In this document: piece after piece, positions 16,942 through 26,153 of the stretch
How the letters are laid out: each line of letters starts with the position of its first letter
Numbering within the stretch: position 1 is the stretch's first letter
Assembly: GCF_003458415.1 (NCBI RefSeq)
Contig: NZ_QRUF01000001.1
Span: 1-60,131 of the forward strand
Direction: 5' to 3'
Length of the DNA: 60,131 bases
Source: Collinsella sp. AF25-2LB
Lineage (GTDB): Bacteria; Actinomycetota; Coriobacteriia; Coriobacteriales; Coriobacteriaceae
Position numbers and translations under genes: made by a program
The notes under the pieces: generated by a model
Seen by the model: the letters and a program-made list of their open reading frames with translations, nothing else
The model's database searches: none
What the model was told of the DNA's origin: nothing

Positions 16942-18510
16942 ATGGACGACGCGAGCGAGCGTGCAATCGAAGAGGACATGCTCGATCAGTTCAACTACTT
17001 TGATGATGAGGACGAGGAATTGATCGACCGTCGCGAGCCGGCGGCGCTCGATACTTTCGACCTTATTGATGAAGAGCCCGACGAGGACGAGGTCGGATCA
17101 GCGGAGCCCCCACAGTCTTCGCGCCTTGACTCGCTGCTTTCGAGAGCCCCCATGCACCACGGTGTTCGTGCCGGCGCACTCCATATGAAAACAGACTGGC
17201 ACCAGATCGTGACGGCAGGCGATGAGCTTGCCGTCGATGCGCCGCTCACCGATAAGTCATCCATCATCTGCCGCACCGGTATGCTTATGCTCGCGAGCGG
17301 AACGGGTGCCTGGCGTGTACGCGATACCATGAATCGCGTTGCCGCCGTACTCGGTGTCACCGTCCACGTTGACTTAAGTCTTCTGTCGTTTGAGTGCACC
17401 TGCATCGAAGATGGCCACTGCTTTAACGAGGTTGTCAGCCTGCCCACAACGGGAGTCAATACCCATCGCATTTGGATGATGGAGAGCTTCCTAAAGGAAA
17501 TCGAGACGTATGGGCGCCGGTTTACCGTGCACGAATACCACGAGATGCTCAAGACCGTTGAGAGTTCAAAACCCGATTACTCTCCCTGGCAACAGGGCCT
17601 TGCGGCAGCTTGTGCTTGCGGCGCCTTCGTCTTTTTGCTCGGCGGCGGCCCTATCGAGATGGCCTGCGCATTCGTAGGCGCTGGTGTTGGCAACTTTGCT
17701 CGCTCTCATATTCTCAAGCAGGGTCTTGGCCAGTTTAGCGCGCTGACGATTGGCGTTGCGCTCGCTTGCGTTTCGTATCTGCTGGCATTGCTCGGCCTTG
17801 GCCAGGTCGTACCGGGGGCAATGTCGCACCAAGAAGGCTATATCGGCGCCATGCTCTTTGTGATTCCCGGCTTTCCCCTCATTACGGCAGGCCTCGACAT
17901 CGCTAAGCTCGATATGCGAAGCGGCATTGAGCGTCTTTCGTATGCCGTGTCGATTATTGTGATGGCGACCCTTGTGGGCTGGATGGTTGCCGAGTGTGTG
18001 GGGCTGGCACCGGATGATTTTGCCCCGCTCGGCCTTTCGCCGCTTGCCCTTACGCTCCTGCGCGTGGTGATGAGCTTCGTTGGCGTATTCGGCTTCTCGG
18101 TGATGTTCAACAGCCCGGTAAAGATGGCCGCGGCAGCTGGGCTGATCGGCGCCGTGTCCAATACCTTGCGTCTTACGCTCGTCGATGCGCCGGCGCTGTT
18201 TCCCTTCCTGGGCCTGAGCGTAGGTATGCCTCCCGAGGCGGCAGCGTTTATTGGCGCGCTGGTATCGGGGCTGCTCGCGAGCTTAGCCGAAATCAAGCTC
18301 ACCTACCCACGTATCGCCCTCACGGTGCCATCGATTGTCATTATGGTGCCGGGCTTGTATCTGTATCGCTCGATGTATTACATGTGCACCTTCGACACGG
18401 TCAATATGCTCGGCTGGTTTGTGCGTGCAGTGCTCATCGTGGCGTTTTTGCCCGTTGGCCTGGGTGTGGCGCGTACGCTCACCGACCCTCGCTGGCGCCA
18501 CACCAGCTAA
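16942..18510 (+). CDS. ThrE/YjjP-YjjB-type threonine/serine exporter family membrane protein
   Basis: 522 residues. The first ~70 are very acidic (EEDMLDQFNYFDDEDEELID) and likely cytoplasmic. Residues ~85-230 form the DUF1212/YjjP soluble part (AGRMLMASGTGAWRVRDTMN-like segment, here RTGMLMLASGTGAWRVRDTM), with several membrane helices after about 215. The C-terminal half has the ThrE_2/YjjB helices (GLSVGMPPEAAAFIGALVSG). Both halves are thus fused in one chain as in ThrE. Threonine/serine export is a family inference; di- or short-chain acid export is reported for YjjPB. ATG 16942 is preferred because GGGAG precedes it; 16897 has no site. Confidence 0.8.
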   Translation: MDDASERAIEEDMLDQFNYFDDEDEELIDRREPAALDTFDLIDEEPDEDEVGSAEPPQSSRLDSLLSRAPMHHGVRAGALHMKTDWHQIVTAGDELAVDAPLTDKSSIICRTGMLMLASGTGAWRVRDTMNRVAAVLGVTVHVDLSLLSFECTCIEDGHCFNEVVSLPTTGVNTHRIWMMESFLKEIETYGRRFTVHEYHEMLKTVESSKPDYSPWQQGLAAACACGAFVFLLGGGPIEMACAFVGAGVGNFARSHILKQGLGQFSALTIGVALACVSYLLALLGLGQVVPGAMSHQEGYIGAMLFVIPGFPLITAGLDIAKLDMRSGIERLSYAVSIIVMATLVGWMVAECVGLAPDDFAPLGLSPLALTLLRVVMSFVGVFGFSVMFNSPVKMAAAAGLIGAVSNTLRLTLVDAPALFPFLGLSVGMPPEAAAFIGALVSGLLASLAEIKLTYPRIALTVPSIVIMVPGLYLYRSMYYMCTFDTVNMLGWFVRAVLIVAFLPVGLGVARTLTDPRWRHTS

Positions 18511-18544
18511 TTGGTGCAAATGAAACTGATCCGCAAAACATGAA

Positions 18545-18635
18545 CGTGGATAATCTCCCGTTTTTGGCCTGTTTACGGGCTCAAAACGGGAGATTATCCA
18601 CGCTCGTGGAATGGGTGTCCGAAAATCCACGCTCG
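18545..18635. repeat. CGTGGATAATCTCCCG-family palindromic repeat
   Basis: Perfect 20-bp inverted repeat (18545-18564 with 18583-18602) followed by a 15-base block GAAAATCCACGCTCG at 18621-18635. The same block and a related palindrome occur at 32293-32435. No gene is seen between 18511 and 18809. Confidence 0.85.
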
Positions 18636-18809
18636 TTGGGCCGATGCAGACGCACCTGGCAATTCCTTTTTTGTAGACGTTGTCGTATGGCTGCATGCGG
18701 AAAAGGCCCCAGCGGTTAACATATACTCCATATGGGTAAAGAGACCAAAGCGCCGCCACGAGTGGCGCTTTGCGTTTGAAAAAAACTAGCTCGTCTAAGA
18801 GGAACTAGC

Positions 18810-21452
18810 ATGTTAGACCGTTTTACCGATCGCGCGCGCAAGGTCATGTCCATGGCCAAGCAGGAGGCGCTCGATCTTCATTCAAATAAGGTGGGTACCG
18901 AGCATCTGTTGCTCGCGCTCGCCAAGGAGGACGAGGGCATTGCCGCTGAGGCGCTGCGCTCGCTCGATATCTCCTACGACGACATCATGGATACCCTCAA
19001 AGAGGTCCAGACCACGGTTCCCGAGCCCAGCGAGGAGACCGAGGCTGCCAAGCTTGCCTTTACGCCGCTCGTCATTAGCGTGATGGAGCGCTCCTTCCGC
19101 GTGGCGCGTGAGAACAACCAGACCTACGTGTCGACCGAGCACTTGCTGATCGGCATCGTCGAAGAGGGCAACGGCATGGCCATGGACATCCTCATGCGCC
19201 TGGGTGTGTCGTCCGCCTCCATCAAAAAGGCTATCGAGAAACTCACCGCCAAGGATCAGGACAAGAAGCGTCCGCTCGCCGGAGCCGGCGCCGGTCGCCC
19301 CGGTGCGGGCTTGCCGTTCTTTAGCGGCTCGGATGCCTCTCAGCAAAAGGGGGGCGGCACCGACACGCTCAAGCAGTTCGCCACCAACCTCACGCAGAAG
19401 GCGCGCGACGGCGAGCTCGATCCCGTGATTGGCCGCGAAAAGGAAGTCCAGCGCATGATGGAGATCCTTTCGCGCCGCACCAAGAACAATCCGCTTATCC
19501 TGGGCGATCCCGGCGTGGGCAAGACGGCTATCGTCGAGGGCCTGGCGCAGCAGATTGCTGCTGGCAATGTGCCCGAGAATCTTATGAACCAGAATATCTG
19601 GACGCTCGATCTGCCGGGTCTTGTCGCGGGTGCCAAGTATCGCGGTGAGTTTGAGGAGCGCCTCAAGAACGTGATCCAGGAGGCGACCGAAGCCGACGAC
19701 GTCATCTTGTTTATCGACGAGATGCACACCATCATCGGTGCCGGTTCTGCCGAGGGTTCTATCGATGCGAGCTCTATGCTCAAGCCCGTGCTCGCGCGCG
19801 GTGCTTTCCAGATCATTGGTGCCACCACGGCTGAGGAGTTCCGTAAGTACCTCACTAAAGATCCGGCCTTTGAGCGCCGCTTCCAGACCATCGATGTCGA
19901 GGAGCCGAGCGTCGAGGACACGGTCAAGATCCTGACCGCGCTCAAGCCGCGCTACGAGGAGCACCACCATGTGCGCTATACGCAGGGTGCTATCGAGGCC
20001 GCCGCGAACCTTTCCAACCGCTACATCCAGGATCGCTTCCTGCCCGATAAGGCCATCGACCTCATCGACGAGGCCGGTGCCCGCGCTCGCATCGCCGCGA
20101 ATCGCGCGCCCGAGCCGGTGCGCGAGGCCGAGCATCGTATAGAGGAGCTCAAGGCCGCCGCGCAGGAGGCCACCGAGAGCGATGACATGAACAAGGCCGC
20201 CGAGATCACCGAGCAGCAGAAGGCCGCCGAGATTGAACTCGCCGAAGCCAAGGCCGCCTGGACCGCCGAGCTCGACGCCAGCCCGCTCACCATCGACGTG
20301 AGTCAGATTGCCGACATCGTGTCCGTGACTTCGGGCGTGCCGGTTTCCTCGCTCACCGAGAGCGAGAGCCGTCGCCTGCTGCAGACCGAAAGCGTGCTCA
20401 AGACCCGCATTATCGGCCAGGACGAGGCCGTCGAGGCCGTCGCCAAGGCCGTGCGCCGCAGCCGCTCGCCGCTCAAGGACCCGCGTCGTCCCGGCGGCAG
20501 CTTTATCTTCCTGGGTCCCACCGGCACGGGCAAGACCGAGCTCGCCAAGACGCTCGCCGAGTATCTCTTTGGCAGCAAAGACGCGCTCATCAGCTTCGAC
20601 ATGTCCGAGTTCGGTAGCGAGTTCGAGGTCTCCAAGCTCATCGGTAGCCCTCCGGGCTACGTCGGTCACGACGAGGGCGGCCAGCTCACCAAGGCCGTTC
20701 GTCGCCACCCGTACTCGGTCGTGCTGTTCGACGAGATCGAGAAGGCGCACCCCGATATCTTCAACATCTTGCTGCAGGTGCTGGAGGAGGGCCGCCTGAC
20801 CGATAGCCAGGGCAAGACGGTCGACTTCCGCAACACCGTGATCATCATGACGTCCAATGTGGGCGCCCGCGAGATTGCGCAGGATGCGAGCGTGGGCTTT
20901 GGCACCACCGGCGAGCAGGGTCTCACGTCGAGTGAGATCCGTGGTCGCGCGATGGGCGAGCTCAAGCGCCTGTTCCGCCCCGAGCTGCTCAACCGTATCG
21001 ACGACATTGTTGTGTTCCAGAAGCTCTCGGGCGAGAATCTCACCAAGATCGCGCACCTGCTGGTGGACGACCTGCGCCAGCGTCTGATTGCCAACGGCAT
21101 GAACATCAAGCTCACCGATGCGGCCTATGACAAGATCGTGGCCGAGGGCACCGACCTCACCAACGGTGCGCGTCCGCTGCGCCGTGCTATTCAAAAGCTC
21201 ATCGAGGACCCGCTGTCCGAGGAACTTCTGGCCGGCGAGTGGGGCGAGGGCGATACCGTCCTGTGCGACGTGGCCGATGGCAAGTTTGTCTTTAGCCACG
21301 GCACGGGCGAGATTCCGGCGCCGCGTCCGGCAGGTACGCTCGGTGGCGATACCACCCCGGCGGCACCGCACACTGGCAGCGCCGCGCCCGTGAGCGGCGG
21401 CGTGACCTCGGGCCCCGGCGGCATGATGCAAACCGGTTCCGGCGCGCTGTAG
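18810..21452 (+). CDS. clpC: ATP-dependent Clp protease ATP-binding subunit ClpC
   Basis: AAA+ unfoldase that feeds proteins to ClpP. 880 residues: N-terminal repeat domain ([20 protein letters not shown], 1-145), a glycine-rich linker, D1 with Walker A GDPGVGKT at 232-239 and Walker [10 protein letters not shown], a coiled-coil middle domain around 410-480, and D2 with Walker A GPTGTGKT at about 569-576. D2 also has the Walker B region [20 protein letters not shown]. The middle domain supports ClpC rather than ClpA. The last ~35 residues are a low-complexity Gly/Pro/Ala tail. I see no CtsR or CIRCE operator upstream. Confidence 0.95.
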   Translation: MLDRFTDRARKVMSMAKQEALDLHSNKVGTEHLLLALAKEDEGIAAEALRSLDISYDDIMDTLKEVQTTVPEPSEETEAAKLAFTPLVISVMERSFRVARENNQTYVSTEHLLIGIVEEGNGMAMDILMRLGVSSASIKKAIEKLTAKDQDKKRPLAGAGAGRPGAGLPFFSGSDASQQKGGGTDTLKQFATNLTQKARDGELDPVIGREKEVQRMMEILSRRTKNNPLILGDPGVGKTAIVEGLAQQIAAGNVPENLMNQNIWTLDLPGLVAGAKYRGEFEERLKNVIQEATEADDVILFIDEMHTIIGAGSAEGSIDASSMLKPVLARGAFQIIGATTAEEFRKYLTKDPAFERRFQTIDVEEPSVEDTVKILTALKPRYEEHHHVRYTQGAIEAAANLSNRYIQDRFLPDKAIDLIDEAGARARIAANRAPEPVREAEHRIEELKAAAQEATESDDMNKAAEITEQQKAAEIELAEAKAAWTAELDASPLTIDVSQIADIVSVTSGVPVSSLTESESRRLLQTESVLKTRIIGQDEAVEAVAKAVRRSRSPLKDPRRPGGSFIFLGPTGTGKTELAKTLAEYLFGSKDALISFDMSEFGSEFEVSKLIGSPPGYVGHDEGGQLTKAVRRHPYSVVLFDEIEKAHPDIFNILLQVLEEGRLTDSQGKTVDFRNTVIIMTSNVGAREIAQDASVGFGTTGEQGLTSSEIRGRAMGELKRLFRPELLNRIDDIVVFQKLSGENLTKIAHLLVDDLRQRLIANGMNIKLTDAAYDKIVAEGTDLTNGARPLRRAIQKLIEDPLSEELLAGEWGEGDTVLCDVADGKFVFSHGTGEIPAPRPAGTLGGDTTPAAPHTGSAAPVSGGVTSGPGGMMQTGSGAL

Positions 21453-21478
21453 GGCGTAACAAAACCTTGTGTCCACGA

Positions 21479-21504
21479 GGGCGTTCCAAAGGAGCGCCCT
21501 TTTT
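21479..21504 (+). terminator. Intrinsic terminator of clpC
   Basis: 9-bp stem (21479-21487, 21491-21499, one G-T pair), AAA loop, then TTTTT. Confidence 0.9.
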
Positions 21505-21777
21505 CTGTTGGAAAGCCCCCTTCGTTCAAAGTAGATCTCATTAAACATATCAATGGCGTATGCATAAACGTTGATCAAGCGTTGAGGTTGGTTGAAGGGT
21601 CCAACGTCCCTTCGGCGCGGCCCGTCTAACCTGCTTTACCTTAATAAAGTGGCGTCTCCCCACCGTTAGCCGATGATGCAAGGGCGCTCGGCGTTTTCGA
21701 CTGGTTTATGCACGCAAAGTCTGGGAATATACAAGGCGCATGTCTTACTGTCTAACCAGTTGCGCCAAGGAGGCACC

Positions 21778-23235
21778 ATGGATTACAAGATCACCGGCTA
21801 CGAGCCCGCCCAGCTGTTCCATTTCTTTGAGGAGGTCAGCGCGATCCCCCGTGGGTCTGGCAACGAGAAGGGCATCAGCGATTTCCTGGTTGCGTTTGCC
21901 AAGGAGCGCGGCCTCGATGTGTACCAGGACGAGGTCTACAACGTCATCATTCGCAAGCCCGCTTCTGCCGGCGCCGAGAATGCCCCGACTGTGATGCTGC
22001 AGGGCCACATCGATATGGTGTGCGACAAGTTGGGCTCTGTTGAGCACGACTTTACGACCGACGGTATCGACCTGGTCGTGAAGGACGGCGTCCTCACCGC
22101 TAACGGCACCACCCTGGGCGCCGACAACGGTATTGCTGTCGCTCTGATGCTTACTGTGCTCAACGACGATTCGATTGCTCACCCCGCCCTCGAGTGCGTA
22201 TTCACCACCGATGAGGAGACTGGCCTGGTCGGCGCCGAGACGCTCGACAAGTCCCAGATTAACGCCCGCACCATGATTAACCTTGACTCCGAGGAAGAGG
22301 GCGTTGCCACCGTCAGCTGCGCCGGCGGCGTCGTTGTTACCTACACCTGCCCCATCGTGCGCGAGCACAAGACCGGCAGCACCCTCACGCTCGACATCTC
22401 CGGCCTACTGGGTGGTCATTCCGGCAACGATATCAACCTGGAGCGCGGCAACGGCAACCTCATCATGGCCCGCATCATCGACCGCCTGATGGTCGCCGGC
22501 GAGCCCGCCATCGTTAGCTTTAACGGCGGCACTAAGGATAACGCCATCAACCGTGAGTGCAAGGCCGAGCTGGTTTACGCCGACCACGCTGCCGCCGAGG
22601 CCGCGGCCCAGATCGCAAAGGACATCATCGCCGACGTCACTGCCGAGCTCGAGGTCTTCGACCCCGGTTTTACCTGCACCGTCGAGATTGCCGACGACGC
22701 CGAGGTCGAGGCCATGGATCAGAAGTCCGCGCTTGCCCTCATCCGCGCCCTGCGTCTTGCCCCTAATGGCGTGATTCGCCGCAACGTCGCCACCGACGGC
22801 TCCGTCGAGGTTTCCTCCAACATCGGCGTGGTCGCCACTTCCGACGACCAGGTCAAGATCATGCTGTCCCCGCGCTCCTCGATTACCTCGCTGCAGAACG
22901 AGTTCAAGGACCGCCTGCAGACGCTGGCCGATGTCTTGGGCTTCGACGCCAAGTTCGAGTTCGAGTATCCCGGCTGGAGCTATGCCGAGCATTCGCCGGT
23001 CCGCGACGTTTTTGTCGAGAGCTATCGCGAGCTCTTTGGCTCCGAGCTGCGCATCGAGTCCATTCACGCTGGCCTTGAGTGCGGCCTGTTTGCTGAGGCC
23101 CTGCACGGCCTGGACGCCATCGCCGTGGGCCCGACGCTCTCCGATGTCCACACCCCGGACGAGAGCATGGAGCTCGCTTCTGCCGAGCGCTTCTACGAGC
23201 TGCTCATCGACGTCCTCAAGCGCCTTGCCGCGTAA
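21778..23235 (+). CDS. pepD: Aminoacyl-histidine dipeptidase (PepD, M20 family)
   Basis: Zinc peptidase cleaving Xaa-His and other dipeptides in the cytoplasm. 485 residues beginning MDYKITGYEPAQLFHFFEEV; metal motifs LQGHIDMVCDK, GADNGIA and TDEETGLVGA are in order, then the dimerisation lobe (SGLLGGHSGNDINL) and a C-terminal HAGLECG metal ligand. ATG 21778 is chosen for AAGGAGG just upstream; the frame is open to 21673 without a ribosome site. The 273 bases before it contain no other gene that I can support. Confidence 0.92.
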   Translation: MDYKITGYEPAQLFHFFEEVSAIPRGSGNEKGISDFLVAFAKERGLDVYQDEVYNVIIRKPASAGAENAPTVMLQGHIDMVCDKLGSVEHDFTTDGIDLVVKDGVLTANGTTLGADNGIAVALMLTVLNDDSIAHPALECVFTTDEETGLVGAETLDKSQINARTMINLDSEEEGVATVSCAGGVVVTYTCPIVREHKTGSTLTLDISGLLGGHSGNDINLERGNGNLIMARIIDRLMVAGEPAIVSFNGGTKDNAINRECKAELVYADHAAAEAAAQIAKDIIADVTAELEVFDPGFTCTVEIADDAEVEAMDQKSALALIRALRLAPNGVIRRNVATDGSVEVSSNIGVVATSDDQVKIMLSPRSSITSLQNEFKDRLQTLADVLGFDAKFEFEYPGWSYAEHSPVRDVFVESYRELFGSELRIESIHAGLECGLFAEALHGLDAIAVGPTLSDVHTPDESMELASAERFYELLIDVLKRLAA

Positions 23236-23290
23236 GGGTCGCGCTAGCAGCAGTTCGAGCCACGTGCTAGCGGATTGCAAATGACATTAC

Positions 23291-23335
23291 GAGAGGGGGC
23301 ATCCGAACTTTTGCGACGGGTGCCCCCCTCTTCTT
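23291..23335. terminator. Bidirectional terminator between pepD and hipA
   Basis: Stem 23291-23300 with 23321-23330 (one mismatch) followed by TCTTTT on the plus strand; the convergent genes pepD and hipA end on either side. Confidence 0.75.
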
Positions 23336-23360
23336 TTAAGAAATGTGGATTGATTGGCGC

Positions 23361-24665
23361 CTAGCCCATATCCGCCTTGATGAGGTCGAGGGTGCGCTGG
23401 CAGTTTTCGCGGACGGGGCCGAGCATATGCTCGCGCAGGTCCGCCATGCCGGGCAGGTCGGCGTATTCGTCCATGATCTCTTCCATACAAATGGGCACCT
23501 CGTAGGCGAGGTCCATCATGGTCGCAAAGCAAAACTTCTCGGATAGCCCGGCATCGGTGAGCGCCGCCTCCAGCGCGGGGTCGCCCATACCGTGGTATCG
23601 GCGGATAGCGCCTGGACCGATGCGCCCCACTCGATTTTCGCCGCCAACGCTCATGGCAAGGCGCGCCCGGCGGCGCATACGTTCGTACGCCAAGCCCGAT
23701 GCGACATCGTACATGGGTGCGAGCGCTGCGTTTGTGCCTTTGCCTAGGATGAGCGAGTAGTTTTTAGCGTGTGCGTCAGGCGCTCCGATAATGGCGTTAT
23801 AGAACAACATATAGGTAAAAAGCACAAGATTCATGTGGTGGGGGACTGTGTTAATCAGTCGTTCTTGGATGTCTCGTGTGGTTGGTCCTCCGTCGGCGGT
23901 GTATTTCTGGCTTGGCAATACACCGAGCGCCTGGCAAAAGTCCTCCTGATGCAGCCTTTCGATATTTCCGCTGCTATTGACCATTCTGTCGTACCGTTCA
24001 ACGACGAGCGCGGCTTCGTCTTCAAATGTGCAATAGGAGACGTTGGCAGTTGGAATGCCAACACGCCGAGCCGTTTTCATGCAGACGAATTCGTTTAAGG
24101 CCTGATGTTTGAACCCAACGACACCATTTTTGAAGATATGGGTAGTGGGGGATGACCCTAGACATTCGCACCATTGGCCATCATGCCAAACTAGTGCAAA
24201 TTTGCCTTGGTTGCCGCCCAGGGACCAGCTTTCGTTGGAGCCCATCCATGTCTCTCTTTCGTCATCGCGAATTGCTTTGAGCTTGTGAGCGATTTGAGAA
24301 TTGGTAAGCGGGCGGTATGCCGAGACCCTGCCGCGGGCGGCGCCTAATTGATCGGTTCGACAAAACTGAACGGCCCCTGCGCAGTCAAGACCGATATGGC
24401 ACAAGAGGGCGACGGGGTTGTTGGATGCAACGTCATACTCGGCGGCAATAGCGCGACGCTGCTCTTGGCTGTCGGGCAAAAGGCCAAATAGGAACGGGCG
24501 GACGATGTTATGGCCATACGTGCGATTGGAAAGCGGCATTGTAAGCGATAGTGGTGCTCCGCGATAGGTTGGGGCGTATACAAAGCTGCAGAGTCCATGC
24601 TCGTCTTGCCGGAGAGTGCCTGCGATTTCGCCACAAATGAGGGTCGCAAGCTCCATCTCTGCCAT
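23361..24665 (-). CDS. hipA: HipA-family serine/threonine kinase toxin
   Basis: 434 residues. Visible kinase features: the glycine loop SLGGNQGKFAL (148-158), VVERYDR (221-227), LHQEDFCQALG (238-248), the catalytic loop GAPDAHAKNYSL with Asp297 and Asn302, and the metal motif MYDVAS with Asp320. In Escherichia coli, HipA phosphorylates glutamyl-tRNA synthetase and causes dormancy; the target here is unknown. It begins directly after the stop of the upstream HTH gene (no gap), so the pair is co-translated. All key residues are intact. Confidence 0.9.
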   Translation of the reverse strand: MAEMELATLICGEIAGTLRQDEHGLCSFVYAPTYRGAPLSLTMPLSNRTYGHNIVRPFLFGLLPDSQEQRRAIAAEYDVASNNPVALLCHIGLDCAGAVQFCRTDQLGAARGRVSAYRPLTNSQIAHKLKAIRDDERETWMGSNESWSLGGNQGKFALVWHDGQWCECLGSSPTTHIFKNGVVGFKHQALNEFVCMKTARRVGIPTANVSYCTFEDEAALVVERYDRMVNSSGNIERLHQEDFCQALGVLPSQKYTADGGPTTRDIQERLINTVPHHMNLVLFTYMLFYNAIIGAPDAHAKNYSLILGKGTNAALAPMYDVASGLAYERMRRRARLAMSVGGENRVGRIGPGAIRRYHGMGDPALEAALTDAGLSEKFCFATMMDLAYEVPICMEEIMDEYADLPGMADLREHMLGPVRENCQRTLDLIKADMG

Positions 24666-25097
24666 TTATTTCACAACCTTACAGCCAAAGGAGAGGTCTG
24701 AAGTGTCGGAAAGGCCTTGCTCGGCTGCGATTTGGGCCAGCAAGGCACCATAGGAAGATGGCGTTCCCTGTCGAGCGGGTCGTCTGCCTACGCTTGGCTT
24801 TGGCAGGGCATTCGAGTTCGCGATAGGGAGGTCCGCTTTCGTCGTCGGATGTTCGGAGGGCGATGCGATGGAGTCGTTATCGCTTTGCGCAAAGAGACCT
24901 ATGCCGAGTGCGTTAAAGACGGACAGCAACTTGTCGAGTCGAATGCCGGTGGCGTCTCCTAGCTCGAGCGATGCGAGCAGGCGCTCCGAAACACTGGCCG
25001 TTTTGGCGAGGGCGGCACGGGTGAGACCCTGAGCCTCGCGTGCCTGGCGCACGTAGATGCCAGCTTGGCGCGGTGTGGTGATGGGAAGGGTATTCAC
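24666..25097 (-). CDS. HipB-like antitoxin, Xre-family DNA-binding protein
   Basis: 143 residues. The N-terminal helix-turn-helix covers about 10-65 (YVRQAREAQGLTRAALAKTA ... RLDKLLSVFNALGI). Residues 75-125 are a proline/serine-rich linker, and the C-terminal 25 (YGALLAQIAAEQGLSDTSDL) are conserved-looking. HipB proteins are usually about 90-110 residues, so this has an extra tail that may bind the kinase. A 45-bp palindrome at 25111-25155 sits just upstream and is the obvious operator for autoregulation. Confidence 0.85.
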   Translation of the reverse strand: MNTLPITTPRQAGIYVRQAREAQGLTRAALAKTASVSERLLASLELGDATGIRLDKLLSVFNALGIGLFAQSDNDSIASPSEHPTTKADLPIANSNALPKPSVGRRPARQGTPSSYGALLAQIAAEQGLSDTSDLSFGCKVVK

Positions 25098-25110
25098 GGC
25101 GATCTCCTAA

Positions 25111-25155
25111 CGTGCAGACTTTTGCATATCAGTATGACATGCAAAAGTCTGCACG
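25111..25155. promoter_or_regulatory. Operator palindrome of the hipBA operon
   Basis: Two perfect 17-bp inverted arms, CGTGCAGACTTTTGCAT at 25111-25127 and its complement at 25139-25155, separated by 11 bases. It begins 14 bases upstream of the hipB start, so bound repressor would cover the promoter. A second palindrome with the same ATGCAAA core follows at 25158. Confidence 0.85.
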
Positions 25156-25157
25156 AA

Positions 25158-25189
25158 AAGGCCTCATGCAAAACTTTGCATGAGGCCTT
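25158..25189 (-). terminator. Terminator of mntP carrying the hipB operator core
   Basis: Perfect 15-bp stem (25158-25172, 25175-25189) followed on the minus strand by TTTT. Its CATGCAAA core matches the inner end of each operator arm at 25111-25155. Confidence 0.7.
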
Positions 25190-25225
25190 ATACTGGCGTT
25201 GAGTTTTGAGCGATTGTGTTTGGCG

Positions 25226-25804
25226 TTACAGCGCCAAAATCCCCAGATGCTCAAGCAAGATCTTAAGTCCGATGAGGATGAGCACGATGCCGCCCACGAT
25301 GGTGGCAGGTTTTTCGTAGCGCGCGCCAAAGGTGTGGCCGATCGCTACGCCGGCGACGGAGAAGATAAACGTTGTGACGCCGATAAGCGATACGGCGGGA
25401 ACGATGTCGACCGAAAGCGCGGCGAACGAGATGCCCACGGCCAGGGCGTCGATTGAGGTGGCGATGGCGAGGATCAGGTACTCGCTCAGTTCAATCTTTT
25501 CGGCATTCTTGCCGTCGCCTTCATCCTCGTCCTCGGTAAAAGCCTCCCACAGCATTTTGCCGCCGATGAAGGCCAAAAGGATAAAGGCAATCCAATGGTC
25601 GATGGGGCCGATGATGCCTATAAACTGGCTGCCAAGCGCCCATCCGATCACGGGCATGCCGGCCTGGAAGCCGCCAAAGAACAGGCCGAGCACTACGGCG
25701 ACCTTAAGGTTGATCTTCTTCATGCCAAGGCCCTTGCAGATGGATACGGCAAAGGCGTCCATCGAAAGGCCAATGGCGAGCAGCACGAGCTCTACGAGTC
25801 CCAT
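25226..25804 (-). CDS. mntP: Manganese efflux pump MntP
   Basis: 192-residue membrane protein with about six helices in two repeats. The first repeat has SMDAFAVSICKGLGMKK, the second TSIDALAVGISFAAL; the paired D-A motifs are the metal-site aspartates of the DUF204/MntP family. An acidic loop EDEDEGDGKNAEK separates the halves. ATG 25804 has AAGGAGGGAG upstream. The leader carries a yybP-ykoY riboswitch, which agrees with manganese export. Confidence 0.93.
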   Translation of the reverse strand: MGLVELVLLAIGLSMDAFAVSICKGLGMKKINLKVAVVLGLFFGGFQAGMPVIGWALGSQFIGIIGPIDHWIAFILLAFIGGKMLWEAFTEDEDEGDGKNAEKIELSEYLILAIATSIDALAVGISFAALSVDIVPAVSLIGVTTFIFSVAGVAIGHTFGARYEKPATIVGGIVLILIGLKILLEHLGILAL

Positions 25805-25859
25805 GGTTTGGCTCCCTCCTTGCGGGCGAACCCGCGTGTACTTCTGACAGGGGAGCAAC

Positions 25860-25998
25860 AAAAAAGACCCGTGGCGTACGCGCTGCGCGTACAACCACGA
25901 GTCTCGTTCATTAAGGCAAGCCAGGCCGCATCGGCCAGTATGTTGACTTGCCGCGCCACCGGAGGCGAACCCGGTCACGCGACTACTCCCTCATTCAT
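25860..25998 (-). promoter_or_regulatory. yybP-ykoY manganese riboswitch with terminator, upstream of mntP
   Basis: On the minus strand the leader begins GAGGGAGTAG (about 25995-25985), followed by stems closed by GACCGGG/CCGGTGG and AAGTCAACATACT, the conserved blocks of this aptamer. An intrinsic terminator follows (stem 25866-25882 with 25886-25903, then six T at 25865-25860) and then the mntP ribosome site. The riboswitch would bind Mn(II) and permit mntP transcription. Confidence 0.8.
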
Positions 25999-26153
25999 GT
26001 GAATCCCGATGCTACCACATGAACAGCTCATTTGGGTTGAGGCTCTCAGCGGTGTTCGCTCATTCTGTAAGCATCGGATTTCGCGAGCGCCGCGGGGACA
26101 AACCGTGAGAAACTATTTAGCGTTTATGGAGCGTATGCGATGGGAGCGATGCC

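Noticed and set aside
16682..17023. 113-codon frame upstream of the ThrE-like gene
   Set aside because: It covers repeat and hairpin sequence and overlaps the start of the real gene; no homology.
18384..18719. 111-codon frame running from the ThrE-like gene through a palindromic repeat
   Set aside because: It lies largely within the real gene in another frame and ends in repeat sequence.
18720..18809. CIRCE or CtsR operator before clpC
   Set aside because: No CIRCE inverted repeat or CtsR direct heptads (GGTCAAA) were found.
18882..21578. 898-codon open frame opposite clpC
   Set aside because: A long antisense frame inside clpC; composition is that of a shadow frame and no family is recognisable.
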